Source of the DNA: Asterias rubens
Lineage: Eukaryota; Echinodermata; Asteroidea; Forcipulatida; Asteriidae
Direction of reading: 5' to 3'
DNA: 64,000 nt
Assembly (NCBI RefSeq): GCF_902459465.1
Contig: NC_047064.1
Span: forward strand, 6,598,762 to 6,662,761
The notes beneath the pieces were generated by a model. The model saw nothing but the letters and a program-made list of their open reading frames with translations. It searched no databases and had not been told where the DNA came from. The position numbers were made by a program, and so were the translations under genes. Below, piece by piece: positions 1 through 10,756 of the stretch; the first letter of the stretch is position 1, and each line of letters opens with the position of its first letter.

Positions 1-373
1 AGCAGTAGTTGCGGTGTTTGACCGGATAGCACGTGGCAAGAAAACGCTCCAGCGATATCACCACCAGATTGTACGTGGATGCTACGCTTACACCCCAAAC
101 AAAGAAGTTTGAGAAAATCAACCTGCAGAGAATCCAACCAGAGAAATGTATCTCTACATTCTCCAGAAGCGAACTTTGAATGATCCCAGTCATGAGGAGA
201 AACACCAAACCAGAGATGAAGTCGATGATGGATTGGTGACGGATAAGTCGGTTAGTGAAGGAGCTGAACTGTTTACGCCTGACCGTCATGACGAAAATCA
301 CCAAACCGTTTCCGAGGATAGCCAAAAATGCCATGATCATATTTAACACAAAAGCCAAACCTTCACTTGCCAT
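1..373 (-). CDS. Class A GPCR, N-terminal part (cut by window edge)
   Basis: This is the amino-terminal 124 codons of a single-exon rhodopsin-class receptor. The start codon is at 371-373, and the gene continues to the left of the window. The reading begins MASEGLAF and covers TM1 with the GNGLV motif, TM2 with the RHQS-IID motif, the TM3 cysteine and the start of the ERF motif. The DNA appears identical to the matching part of the receptor at 7938-8933, and this identity extends 1,086 bp upstream of the start codon. The rest of the gene cannot be judged from here. It may be intact, and the identity may reflect recent duplication, conversion or an assembly duplicate. Confidence 0.85.
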   Translation of the reverse strand, partial: MASEGLAFVLNMIMAFLAILGNGLVIFVMTVRRKQFSSFTNRLIRHQSIIDFISGLVFLLMTGIIQSSLLENVEIHFSGWILCRLIFSNFFVWGVSVASTYNLVVISLERFLATCYPVKHRNYC

Positions 374-1459
374 TGTAGGCTGATCGGGAAAAAAAGTTTA
401 TCAAAAAATACTCTGAAGTATTTTGATCAGATTGTTTGCTGCTCCAACAACAGATGAATATATGTTGAGATTGTTGAGTGTACTAAGTAAAGGCTTGATT
501 GTTTTGAGAAAGATATCATCAACTAAAATGACGCGACTTAGTTTGGTGAAAGCAGGAAATATCAATGGCAAATTCAGAAACCCACAGCATGTGGTTTATA
601 CTGATAACTTCGGATCTCTCACCAACTATCCTTGTCCAGGCGAACAGTAGTGGGGCCAAAGCATAAAACGAATGTGCGGAGTAGTCGAAGGTATTTGAAT
701 AAAACTGTACAGGGCAACCTTAGACGATTATATTTATAGGAATCCACATCACACACCGTATACAACACTGAACATTTTATTCAAAATTGAAGTTTGGCGG
801 CTAAATTGCACCAAAGATCCTTTTAGAGTCATGTAATGCTTTCCGCAAGCTTTCAGCATTTCTTGTTAACCTGTAAAGTGCCACCGACTTTCAAGCAAAC
901 AAAAAATCGGGACCTGATTCTCGTTGATCACAAACAATCAACTTCAAAATAAAAGTTTGAAGGTTAATTTGCAGCCAAGATCCTTTCAGAGTCATGTGTG
1001 GCTTTCTGCCAGCTTTCAGCATTTCTTAAGACGCCACCGACTTTGAAGCAAACCAAATATCGGGACCTGAATCTTGTTGATCACAAACAATCTACTCATC
1101 ATCATTCGGCATAGACTTGCGTCTGTGCCCGCTCGTCATCAGGTTGTAATGGGGGCGCACTCCTGGAGTTGCCGCAATCACCTGGTGTCTGTCAACAATC
1201 TACTGCTGCAGTGAAATACTCTAGATTTGAAAGATCAACGCATTTAATTTCTTGACACACATTCTCGTCAAGAAACCTACAGTTAGACTATTCTTCTAGG
1301 TCATTCTTTTAAATTCTCAAGAAAAAAGAAAGAAAAAAAGATAGTAACCGGTATACAACTTTTCGTCAAGACCTCCAGAAACTTTAATCCAAATTTTCAG
1401 GTCGGCTCAGAGAAGAAATGACTTCAAATGAGACCTGGAAAGACAGACTCGGCTTCGAG
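374..1459 (-). promoter_or_regulatory. Type I 5' flank of GPCR gene, duplicated at 8934-10019
   Basis: This is the upstream flank of the receptor at the left edge. It looks base-for-base identical to 8934-10019 and is related to the flank of the receptor at 5375-6373. I call it type I because the flanks at 2406-3190 and 11756-12540 are unrelated to it. No TATA box or other site was recognised. The identity ends abruptly at about 1459. Confidence 0.6.
1086..1204. mobile_element. 97-bp insertion with 11-bp direct repeats
   Basis: An insert at 1097-1193 is bracketed by the 11-base direct repeat AACAATCTACT (1086-1096 and 1194-1204), which looks like a target-site duplication. The same insert occurs at 9657-9753. 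It is absent from the related flank of the receptor at 5375-6373, where the sequence near 6935-6950 runs through. The insert is richer in GC than its surroundings, and I do not recognise its family. Confidence 0.6.
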
Positions 1460-2113
1460 TGCAGAAACTTAATAGACCAACAAAATACAAAGTCGGCTCA
1501 GAGCAGAAATGACGACGTATGAGACCTAGAAAGACCCGGTTGGTTAAGAGGACAAAGAACTTGGATATTTTCTGGGTTAAAAAAGGGTTCTGTCTTTTCT
1601 GGGTCGGCAATCAAAGTGAAAGACGCTAAAAAATGAAAGATCAACGCTTTTAATTTCTTGACACACAATTCTCACCAAGAAACTTTCAGATTAAGAATAC
1701 TCGTCAAGGTCGTTCTTATAAATGATCAAGGCAATAAAAGAAAACGGTAACCGTGCACATCGGAATAAAACTAGTCGTCAAGACCTTCAAATTTAAACCG
1801 CGACCTGAATTGTGTTTACCACAAACAGTCTACTGCAGTGAAAGAATTAAAAATGAATTTCTCAACACATAATATTCTCGTAACGAAACTTGCAAGTTAT
1901 TCAATGTCTTCAAGGTTATAAAACAAAAGCAAAAAAAAACGGAAAAAAAGAGTCGGCTTCGAGCACGGACACTTAATATAAACAAAACTTAGGATTACGT
2001 ATACATTCTGTGCATATAGGAATGTTATTTTTTTGGCAAAACCATCAAATACCGTTTTTGTTTTCCCGTGACTATCTGCACATTTGAGTGAACCGTACCT
2101 TATTTCTAAAATC
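1460..2113. other. Array spacer with repeated motifs
   Basis: This spacer is clearly related to 10020-10756 and to 7200-7937 but is diverged by substitutions and small indels. It contains loosely repeated motifs such as GTCGGCTCAGAGAAGAAATG and TTTCTTGACACACATTCTCG. These recur through all spacers of the array, including 3540-3640, 4080-4340 and 4680-4900. No coding sequence was seen. Confidence 0.6.
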
Positions 2114-2405
2114 TTACATCGCTTGTGTCGTTGCCAATTGCTGAATCGGGTCTATGGCCAAAGAGGGCGCACCAGTAGACTCCACTCCAGGACGCACTCG
2201 GTTTAGACCAAATCGGCTCCGTACAAGTTGCTTGAGCTGTGTACGGAAATGCTCGTACTTGAAGCAATAAACGACTGGATTTACACTCATGTTGCACATG
2301 ATCATACCCATGAGTGCCTGTCCAAGGAGATTAACTGATGAGGAGAGTGGCCGAGCATGCGATAGTCACGTTCAACGCAGTTGCACAGCCGTCATTTGAT
2401 TCCAT
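2114..2405 (-). pseudogene. GPCR pseudogene with internal deletion (TM1 to TM6 lost)
   Basis: The start codon (2403-2405) opens about 19 codons, beginning MESND, that match the start of the receptor at 10757-11755. The sequence then jumps to the TM7/C-tail coding segment (NPVVYCF and the conserved tail ending in TQAM before the stop at 2114). Roughly 700 bp covering TM1 to TM6 is missing, and the two parts lie in different frames, so an in-frame stop (TAA) follows within about six codons of the junction. The upstream flank is of type II, like that of 10757-11755. The body cannot encode a receptor. Confidence 0.85.
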
Positions 2406-3190
2406 CGTAAAATTGATTACAAATGAAAATGTAGCGAAATAAATTGTGAAGTTTTTTAGTATGAGTTTTTGCAGCGGATTTTATATTAAAAAAAGGTTAA
2501 ATTGGGGTATGTTGAATGAACTCTCAGTGTAACAAATTTGAGGTAAAATTTTCTTATAAATCAATGTGAAATCCGCGGGAAAAAAACGTTTTATTTACTA
2601 CTTTCGATCTCAAAAACACCGCTTTGTACACCGAGTGCACCAGTAATGCAACCGAAAGCTAAAATAAACCAGCCTGAGATTTAGAAAGTATTTAAATAAA
2701 ACTGTAAAACCTCAGGCAAGGTTGAACGATTGTCTAAGGCTCCAAATAATAAAATGAACGCGCAGTGTTGAATATAGTCATTGCTTTATGAAAAGATTTG
2801 TCTCGAGAACTTAGCAATGAACAATACATTTGAGTTATATATAAATGCACCAAGGTCCTACAAAAGAATGTAATTCCTGTTTAACTTATCAAGAGTCACA
2901 GGCACTCGAGGTTTAAACACCTACATCGAATTGACAAATTGGTTATCACAAATACTCGCGGGGTTTATCTTTTATATAATTTGAGGGCCAATGCTTTTTA
3001 CTCTCCCTAATATAATGTTTCCTGTTCTTAGAGGAAAGCTCCAAAAACCCTTTGGGAGTATGTGTACATCTCGTTAAGTTCCTTCGGGAATAATATGTTA
3101 CATATTCCTAACGTTTTTGTCAAAAGCCACTTTACCGTCAAACCAAACCTTTACATAAATTTCATAAAACTGGTAGTGAAACTCGAGTTC
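2406..3190 (-). promoter_or_regulatory. Type II 5' flank, related to 11756-12540
   Basis: This is the upstream flank of the deleted pseudogene. It aligns along most of its length with the flank of the intact receptor at 10757-11755, for example CACCGAGTGCA-CAGTAATGCAACCG near 2631 and 11971. It differs completely from the type I flanks. The match shows that the pseudogene and the last receptor of the array descend from one unit. No core promoter element was identified. Confidence 0.55.
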
Positions 3191-3952
3191 TTAAAGTAAC
3201 TGGACACTTTTGGTAATTACTCAAAATAGTTGTTAGCATACAAACTTACTTGTTTAACGATCAAAGGAGAGCTGTTGATAGTATATAAAACATTCGTTAG
3301 AAACGGCTCCCTCTGAAGTAACGTAGTCTCGAGAAAGAAGTAATTTTCCACTCAAATAATGTTATGTGAATTTGACTTCGAGACCTCAGAATTAGATTTT
3401 AGAATTAGGCATTAGTAGACAGCACACAACTTCGTTAGACAAGGTTGTTTTTTCTTCGAGTTTTATCATTCTTTTGAATCCTCAAGGTAACAAAAAAATC
3501 GGTATTAAACTAATTGTCAAAACCTACAACAATTTGTGTTTTATACAAATCTTCAAGTCGGCTCAGAGAAGAAAGGACTTAGTAAGACCCGGATAGACAG
3601 AGTCGGCCTATAGCACAGAGACTTAAAGCCATTGGACACAGTCGGAACAGAACCAAAAAAAAGTTCACAGATTTACAAATAACTTACAGGGTTTACAAAA
3701 GGTAATGGTGAAAGACTTCTGTTGAAATGGAATGCTTTACTTTGTGAGAAAACATTAAAACAATATCAATTCTCGATATTACGGATGACACGGCGAAACG
3801 TGCGGAAACAAGGGTAGGTTTTCCCCGTTATTTTCTCCCGACTCCGATGAACAATTGAGCCTAAATTATCACAGGTTTGTTATTTTATATATAAAATGTG
3901 ATACACGAAGTGTGGGCCTTGGACAATCGTGTAAATGTCCAATGGCTTTAAT
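3191..3952 (+). mobile_element. Family A palindromic element, interrupted
   Basis: The left part (about 3191-3470) begins TTAAAGTAACTGGACAC and carries the internal GAGACCTCAGAATTAGA motif. The right end (about 3845-3952) carries ACAGGTTTGTTATTTTAT and a decayed terminus. Between them lies about 370 bp of GPCR-array spacer-like sequence, so the element is split or was assembled from two insertions. Confidence 0.5.
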
Positions 3953-4339
3953 AAACAAAAAAAAATACCAAGTCGGCTCGTCAGAGCAGAAATTACCTTT
4001 AAGACATAGAACGAACCGGTTGGCTAGAAGCACAATGGATATTTTTGTGGTCTAAGTTCTGTCTTTATGGGCAATCAATGTGGAAGATGCTAACATTGAA
4101 AGATCAACGCTTTTAGTTTCTTGATACACATTCTCGTCAAGATACTTTCAGATTAAGAATATTCTTCTTGGTAGTTCTTGTAAATCTTCAAGGTAACAAT
4201 ACAAAAAGGTAACCGTGCACATCGATGTAAAACTTTTCGTCAAGATCTTCAAAACGTTTGTATTTTAACAACATCTTCAGGCTCAGAGAAGAAAAGACTT
4301 TAAGGAACATAACAGAGTTTATAAGTAAACAAATCTTGA

Positions 4340-4677
4340 ATACTATAAATTTGCATGAAACTTACACGGTCTAATGATGATGATGGTAGGAAACATATTT
4401 TGTAATATTTAGGTCTGAAATGTCATTTTTGATGAGAAATAAATACAACTTGTCAGAGTTTACCGCTCAGTGAGCGTTTTATTCATTTTTATTTCAAACG
4501 ATATCATGCAAATGTGTAATGTGGTTTTTTGTTTCACCATGTTCTGGTGACCCAGGTGGTCGATCGACCTCAAACCTCTCCAGGTTTTTTCAGTGTTTTG
4601 GTATTATGGTGGATTACATAAAGTGCTTACACTGCCAGCAACTGTTAGCTAAAACCAATTTTGCAATGTTCCTTTAA
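4340..4677 (+). mobile_element. Family C palindromic element, 5'-truncated
   Basis: This partial copy is related to the full elements at 13645-14030 and 29969-30360. It shares ACTTACACGGTCTAATGATG and ends AATGTTCCTTTAA. The left terminus is missing. Confidence 0.6.
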
Positions 4678-5017
4678 TAAGACCCGGAAAGGCAGAGTCG
4701 GCTTCGAGCAAAGAGACTTATTAGACCTAGAAAGACCCATTCAGCTCAGAGCAGAATGATTTTTACCTGGAAAGAACCGGTCAGTTCAGAGCACAACAGA
4801 ACATGGATATTTTCTGGCCGCTCGAAATGAAAGATTAATTCTTTTAGTTTCCTGACTCACCTACCCGTCGAGCTAGCAAATTTCCTCGATCGTCAAAAAA
4901 AAAGTACGTTCTGTGGATTTCGGAATATCACCTTTTTGGCAAAACCATCAAATACCGTTTGCGTTTTCTCGTGAATTATTTGCATATTTGTGTGAATCGT
5001 ACCTTATTTCTTAGTTC

Positions 5018-5246
5018 TTACATCGCCTGTGTGATTGCCGATTGCTGTATCGGGTCTATGGCCAAAGAGGGCGCATCTTTAGACTCCACTCCAGGACGCA
5101 CTCGGTTTCGACCAAATCGGCCCCGTACAAGTTGCTTAATTAAGCTGTGTACGGAAATGCTCATACTTGAAGCAATAAACGACTGGATTCACGCTCATGT
5201 TGTACATGATCATACCAATGAGTGCCTGTCCCAGGAGATTAACTAA
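5018..5246 (-). pseudogene. GPCR C-terminal remnant (TM7 and tail)
   Basis: Read on the minus strand, this encodes the NPVVYCF TM7 motif and the conserved C-terminal tail ending in TQAM with a stop at 5018-5020. A 4-bp insertion near 5135-5142 (CTTAATTAAG instead of CTTAAG) shifts the frame and introduces a stop inside the tail. Homology ends abruptly near 5249, so TM1 to TM6 and the start are absent. The 3' flank (4903-5017) matches the 3' flanks of the other receptors, which shows this is a decayed array unit and not a fragment moved from elsewhere. Confidence 0.8.
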
Positions 5247-5374
5247 CGCCCAGTATACCGCACAAACCCGTGCACATCGGAATAACAATTTTCGTTAAAA
5301 CAATCAAAAGCATTTTATGCCCTTTTTCGGGAATTTTGTGCGTGTTTGAATGAATCGTACCTTATTTCTGAGAA

Positions 5375-6373
5375 CTAGAGCGCTTGTGCTGTTGCTGTTT
5401 GCTGAATCGGGTCTATGGCCAAAGAGGGCGCACCAGTAGACTCCACTCCAGGATGCACTCGGTTATGGCGAAATCGCTTCTTTACGAGTTGCTTGAGCTG
5501 TGTGCGGAAATGCTCGTACTTGAAGCAATAAACGACTGGATTCACGCACATGTTGCACATGATCAAACCCATAAATGCCTGACCCAGGAGAGTTACTAAC
5601 GAACTTGAGCTTGAAGAAACTGCACCAATGGTAATGAACACCCGCAACGTCTGCATCGGAGTCCAACAAATGAAGAACATGAAACCAGCAATCAACAACG
5701 TAATTATGACGTTTCTTTTGGCCTTGCTCAAGATACCGTTTTGCTGATTGGCGTTAGCATTGTCAAGTTTGTGTCGAAGAACGAGAAGTATTCTACCGTA
5801 CGGAAATGATATCAAGATCACTGGAATAATGTACTCCACCAACATGATCAAAATGAATAGAACGATCCTAGCAGTGGGACTTATGGAATAATCAAAGCCG
5901 CACTTGTTGTCAGTGATTTTGTACAAAATGATAAACCTTATCGCATAGGCGAAACCGATGACCCAAGCAGCACACATTGAAACTTTGATCTTGAATAGTG
6001 AGCAGTAGTTGCGGTGTTTGACCGGATAGCACGTGGCAAGAAAACGCTCCAGCGATATCACCACCAGATTGTACATGGATGCTACGCTTAAACCCCAAAC
6101 AAAAAAACTTGAGCGAACCAACCTACAGAGAATCCACCCGGAGAAATTCCCCTCTAGATTGTCCAAAAGCGAAGTTTGTCTAATAACAGTCACAGCGAGG
6201 AACACCAAACCAGAGACGAAGTCGATGATGGATTGGTGACGGATAAGTCGGTTTGTGAAGGAGCTGAACTGTTTACGTCTGACCGTCATGACGAAAATCA
6301 CCAAACCGTTTCCACAGATGGCAAAGCATGCCATGATCATGTTAAACGCAAAAGCCAAACCTTCACTTGCCAT
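5375..6373 (-). CDS. Rhodopsin-class (class A) orphan GPCR, 332 aa
   Basis: This is an intact single-exon seven-transmembrane receptor. Visible landmarks are GNGLV in TM1 (N22), D51 in TM2 within RHQSIID, C83 at the top of TM3 and C158 in extracellular loop 2 (the probable disulphide pair). Others are ERF at 109-111 in place of DRY, W137 in TM4, P184 in TM5, CWTP at 236-239 in TM6 and NPVVY at 278-282 in TM7, followed by a roughly 45-residue tail. There is no signal peptide, and the N-terminus is very short, so a small ligand bound within the helices is more likely than a large peptide. The start at 6371-6373 matches the aligned paralogues. It differs most from its neighbours in TM2 to loop 1, TM4 to TM5 and loop 3, while the cytoplasmic faces and tail are conserved. 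The ligand is unknown. A chemosensory role is inferred from tandem expansion only. Confidence 0.92.
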   Translation of the reverse strand: MASEGLAFAFNMIMACFAICGNGLVIFVMTVRRKQFSSFTNRLIRHQSIIDFVSGLVFLAVTVIRQTSLLDNLEGNFSGWILCRLVRSSFFVWGLSVASMYNLVVISLERFLATCYPVKHRNYCSLFKIKVSMCAAWVIGFAYAIRFIILYKITDNKCGFDYSISPTARIVLFILIMLVEYIIPVILISFPYGRILLVLRHKLDNANANQQNGILSKAKRNVIITLLIAGFMFFICWTPMQTLRVFITIGAVSSSSSSLVTLLGQAFMGLIMCNMCVNPVVYCFKYEHFRTQLKQLVKKRFRHNRVHPGVESTGAPSLAIDPIQQTATAQAL

Positions 6374-7200
6374 TGTAAGCTGAGCGGGAAGAAAAAGTTT
6401 ATCAAAAGATACTCTGAAGAATTCTGATCAGACTGTTTGCTGCTCCAAGAACAGATGGATATAAGTTGAGTTTTGGTTGAATTCACTCGGTAAAATCTTG
6501 ATTGTTTTGAGAGAGATATCATCAACTAAAATGGCGCGACTGAGTTTTGTGAAAGCAGGAAATATCGATGAGAAATTCAGAAACACCCCCAAGTGGTTTA
6601 TACTGATAACTTCAGTTCTATCACGCAGTATCCAGCCGAACGGTAGTGGGACCAAAGCATAAAACGAATCTGCCGGAGGAGTCGAAGATATCTGAATACA
6701 ACTGTACAGGGCAAGCTTGTGCGATTGTTTTTATAGGAATCTACATGACGAACACTACTGACGCTGGACATTGTTTTCAAAATTTAAGTTTGAAGGCTAA
6801 TTTTCACCAAAGATCCTTTCAGAGTTCTGTAATACAATTTGCCAGCTTGTTAAGGTCCTTGCGGCATTTCTTGTTAACCTGTAAAACGCCACCGACTTTC
6901 AAGCAAACAAAAAATCGGGACCTGAGTCTTGTTCATCACAAACAATATAATGGCGGTGAAAGACTCTGAAATTGAAAGATCAACTCTTTTAATTTCTTGA
7001 CACACATTCTCGTCAAGAAACTTACTGTAATGTATCTAGGTCATCCTTTTAAATCCTCAAGAAAAAAGAAAGAAAAAAAGATAGTAACCGGTATACAACT
7101 TTTCGTCAAGACCTCCAGAAACTTTAATCCAAATTTTCAGGTCGGCTCAGAGAAGAAATGACTTCAAATGAGACCTGGAAAGACAGACTCGGCTTCGAGC
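6374..7200. other. Type I 5' flank and spacer
   Basis: This flank is related to 374-1459 and 8934-10019 but lacks their 97-bp insertion and is diverged. From about 7045 rightward it becomes almost identical to 9865 onward. No gene or recognised regulatory site was seen. Confidence 0.5.
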
Positions 7201-7937
7201 ACAGAGACTTAATTAAGACCAAAAAAACACTGAGTCTGCTCAGAGCAGAAATGACTTATAAGACACAGAAAGACCCGGTTGGCTAAGAGAACAAAAGAGC
7301 TTGGATATTTTCTGGGTCTAAGTTCTGTCTTCTCTAAGCCGGCAATCAAAGTGAAAGACGCTAAAATTGAAAGATCAATGCTTTTAATTTCTTGACACAC
7401 AATTCTCACCAAGAAACTTTCAGATTGAGAATACTCGTCAAGGTCGTTCTTATAAATGATCAAGGCAACAAAAGAAAACAGTAACCGTGCACATCGGTAT
7501 AAAACTAGTCGTCAAGACCTTCAAATTTAAACCGCGACCTGAATTGTGTTTACCACAAACAATCTACTGCAAAGAAAGACTTAAAAATGAATTTTCTTAA
7601 CACATAATATTCTCGTAACGAAACTTGCAAATTATTCATAGTCCTCAAGGTAACAAAACAAAAACAGTAAACCGTGCACATCGGAATACAACTTTTCATT
7701 TAGACTTTCAAAATGTTTTGTGTGCTATCCAAATCTTCAAATCGGCTCAGAAAAGAAAAGACCGGAAAAAGGGAGTCGGCTTCGAGCATGGACACTTAAT
7801 AATAAAAAAAAAACTTAGGATTACGTACATTCTGTGCATATAGGAAGATTATTTTTTGGCAAAACCATCGAATATCGTTTGTGTTTTCTCGTGAATTATT
7901 TGCATATTTGAGTGATTCGTACCTTATTTCTTAGTTC
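7201..7937. other. Array spacer, near-identical to 10021-10756
   Basis: This spacer lies between two receptors and matches the next spacer at an offset of about 2,820 bp with only scattered differences, such as an A-run near 7803. It holds motif repeats shared by all array spacers and no coding sequence. Confidence 0.6.
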
Positions 7938-8933
7938 TTACATCGCCTGTGTAATTGCCGATTGCTGTATCGGGTCTATGGCCAAAGAGGGCGCATCGTT
8001 AGACTCCACTCCAGGACGCACTCGGCTTCGACCAAATCGGCCCCGTACAAGTTGCTTAAGCTGTGTACGGAAATGCTCGTACTTGAAGCAATAAACGACA
8101 GGGTTCACGCTCATGTTGCACATGATCAAACCCGTGAAAGCCAGACTGATTGAAGTGAATGACCTTGTTCTTCTTGTGACGACACCAATGGTTAGGAGAA
8201 ATCGCAAAGTCTGCGTCGGGGTCCAGCAAATGAAGAACATGCAACCAGCGATCAGCATCGTCATGATGACGTTTCTCTTAGCCTTACTGAAGACACCATC
8301 TTGCTGATTGGCGTTAGCAATGTCAAGTTTGTGTCGAAGAACGAGGAGTATTCTAACGTACGAAAACGATATAAGGATGACTGGAACGATATACTCGACG
8401 AAAACAGTTACACAAAACACAATATTCAATGCAGTGGGACTAATGGAACGATTAAAGCCGCACCGATTCCCATTGACTTTGTAGAGGAAAATATACATGA
8501 CAGCATATATGAACCCGATGATCCAAGCAACACACATTGAAACGTTGATCTTAAAGAGTGAGCAGTAGTTGCGGTGTTTGACCGGATAGCACGTGGCAAG
8601 AAAACGCTCCAGCGATATCACCACCAGATTGTACGTGGATGCTACGCTTACACCCCAAACAAAGAAGTTTGAGAAAATCAACCTGCAGAGAATCCAACCA
8701 GAGAAATGTATCTCTACATTCTCCAGAAGCGAACTTTGAATGATCCCAGTCATGAGGAGAAACACCAAACCAGAGATGAAGTCGATGATGGATTGGTGAC
8801 GGATAAGTCGGTTAGTGAAGGAGCTGAACTGTTTACGCCTGACCGTCATGACGAAAATCACCAAACCGTTTCCGAGGATAGCCAAAAATGCCATGATCAT
8901 ATTTAACACAAAAGCCAAACCTTCACTTGCCAT
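7938..8933 (-). CDS. Rhodopsin-class (class A) orphan GPCR, 331 aa
   Basis: This is an intact single-exon receptor. It has GNGLV in TM1, RHQSIID in TM2, a TM3 cysteine, ERF in place of DRY, a loop-2 cysteine (NRCGF), CWTP in TM6 and NPVVYCF in TM7. The tail is nearly the same as in its neighbours and ends TQAM. Its first 20 residues and 5' flank match the receptor at 5375-6373 (type I). From TM1 to the stop, and through the 3' spacer, it is nearly identical to 10757-11755. The few differences from that copy include D/FN in loop 3 and R/S before TM7. The N-terminus is short and there is no signal peptide. The ligand is unknown. Confidence 0.92.
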   Translation of the reverse strand: MASEGLAFVLNMIMAFLAILGNGLVIFVMTVRRKQFSSFTNRLIRHQSIIDFISGLVFLLMTGIIQSSLLENVEIHFSGWILCRLIFSNFFVWGVSVASTYNLVVISLERFLATCYPVKHRNYCSLFKINVSMCVAWIIGFIYAVMYIFLYKVNGNRCGFNRSISPTALNIVFCVTVFVEYIVPVILISFSYVRILLVLRHKLDIANANQQDGVFSKAKRNVIMTMLIAGCMFFICWTPTQTLRFLLTIGVVTRRTRSFTSISLAFTGLIMCNMSVNPVVYCFKYEHFRTQLKQLVRGRFGRSRVRPGVESNDAPSLAIDPIQQSAITQAM

Positions 8934-10019
8934 TGTAGGCTGATCGGGAAAAAAAGTTTATCAAAAAATACTCTGAAGTATTTTGATCAGATTGTTTGCT
9001 GCTCCAACAACAGATGAATATATGTTGAGATTGTTGAGTGTACTAAGTAAAGGCTTGATTGTTTTGAGAAAGATATCATCAACTAAAATGACGCGACTTA
9101 GTTTGGTGAAAGCAGGAAATATCAATGGCAAATTCAGAAACCCACAGCATGTGGTTTATACTGATAACTTCGGATCTCTCACCAACTATCCTTGTCCAGG
9201 CGAACAGTAGTGGGGCCAAAGCATAAAACGAATGTGCGGAGTAGTCGAAGGTATTTGAATAAAACTGTACAGGGCAACCTTAGACGATTATATTTATAGG
9301 AATCCACATCACACACCGTATACAACACTGAACATTTTATTCAAAATTGAAGTTTGGCGGCTAAATTGCACCAAAGATCCTTTTAGAGTCATGTAATGCT
9401 TTCCGCAAGCTTTCAGCATTTCTTGTTAACCTGTAAAGTGCCACCGACTTTCAAGCAAACAAAAAATCGGGACCTGATTCTCGTTGATCACAAACAATCA
9501 ACTTCAAAATAAAAGTTTGAAGGTTAATTTGCAGCCAAGATCCTTTCAGAGTCATGTGTGGCTTTCTGCCAGCTTTCAGCATTTCTTAAGACGCCACCGA
9601 CTTTGAAGCAAACCAAATATCGGGACCTGAATCTTGTTGATCACAAACAATCTACTCATCATCATTCGGCATAGACTTGCGTCTGTGCCCGCTCGTCATC
9701 AGGTTGTAATGGGGGCGCACTCCTGGAGTTGCCGCAATCACCTGGTGTCTGTCAACAATCTACTGCTGCAGTGAAATACTCTAGATTTGAAAGATCAACG
9801 CATTTAATTTCTTGACACACATTCTCGTCAAGAAACCTACAGTTAGACTATTCTTCTAGGTCATTCTTTTAAATTCTCAAGAAAAAAGAAAGAAAAAAAG
9901 ATAGTAACCGGTATACAACTTTTCGTCAAGACCTCCAGAAACTTTAATCCAAATTTTCAGGTCGGCTCAGAGAAGAAATGACTTCAAATGAGACCTGGAA
10001 AGACAGACTCGGCTTCGAG
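8934..10019 (-). promoter_or_regulatory. Type I 5' flank, apparently identical to 374-1459
   Basis: This is the upstream flank of the receptor at 7938-8933. It includes the 97-bp insertion (9657-9753) with its 11-base direct repeats. Matching to 374-1459 shows no difference that I could find, and this contrasts with about 85% similarity immediately beyond 10019/1459. No core promoter motif was recognised. Confidence 0.6.
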
Positions 10020-10756
10020 CACAGAGACTTAATTAAGACCAAAAAAACACTGAGTCTGCTCAGAGCAGAAATGACTTATAAGACACAGAAAGACCCGGTT
10101 GGCTAAGAGAACAAAAGAGCTTGGATATTTTCTGGGTCTAAGTTCTGTCTTCTCTAAGCCGGCAATCAAAGTGAAAGACGCTAAAATTGAAAGATCAATG
10201 CTTTTAATTTCTTGACACACAATTCTCACCAAGAAACTTTCAGATTAAGAATACTCGTCAAGGTCGTTCTTATAAATGATCAAGGCAACAAAAGAAAACA
10301 GTAACCGTGCACATCGGTATAAAACTAGTCGTCAAGACCTTCAAATTTAAACCGCGACCTGAATTGTGTTTACCACAAACAATCTACTGCAACGAAAGAC
10401 TTAAAAATGAATTTTCTTAACACATAATATTCTCGTAACGAAACTTGCAAATTATTCATAGTCCTCAAGGTAACAAAACAAAAACAGTAAACCGTGCACA
10501 TCGGAATACAACTTTTCATTTAGACTTTCAAAATGTTTTGTGTGCTATCCAAATCTTCAAATCGGCTCAGAAAAGAAAAGACCGGAAAAAGGGAGTCGGC
10601 TTCGAGCATGGACACTTAATAATAAAACAAAACTTAGGATTACGTACATTCTGTGCATATAGGAAGATTATTTTTTGGCAAAACCATCGAATATCGTTTG
10701 TGTTTTCTCGTGAATTATTTGCATATTTGAGTGATTCGTACCTTATTTCTTAGTTC
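10020..10756. other. Array spacer
   Basis: This is the 3' spacer of the last receptor. It is nearly identical to 7200-7937 and more distantly related to 1460-2113. No gene was seen. Confidence 0.55.

Noticed and set aside
8113-8906. Plus-strand open frames opposite the GPCR genes (also 146-346, 11555-11749)
   Set aside because: Antisense shadows that repeat wherever the receptor sequence repeats.
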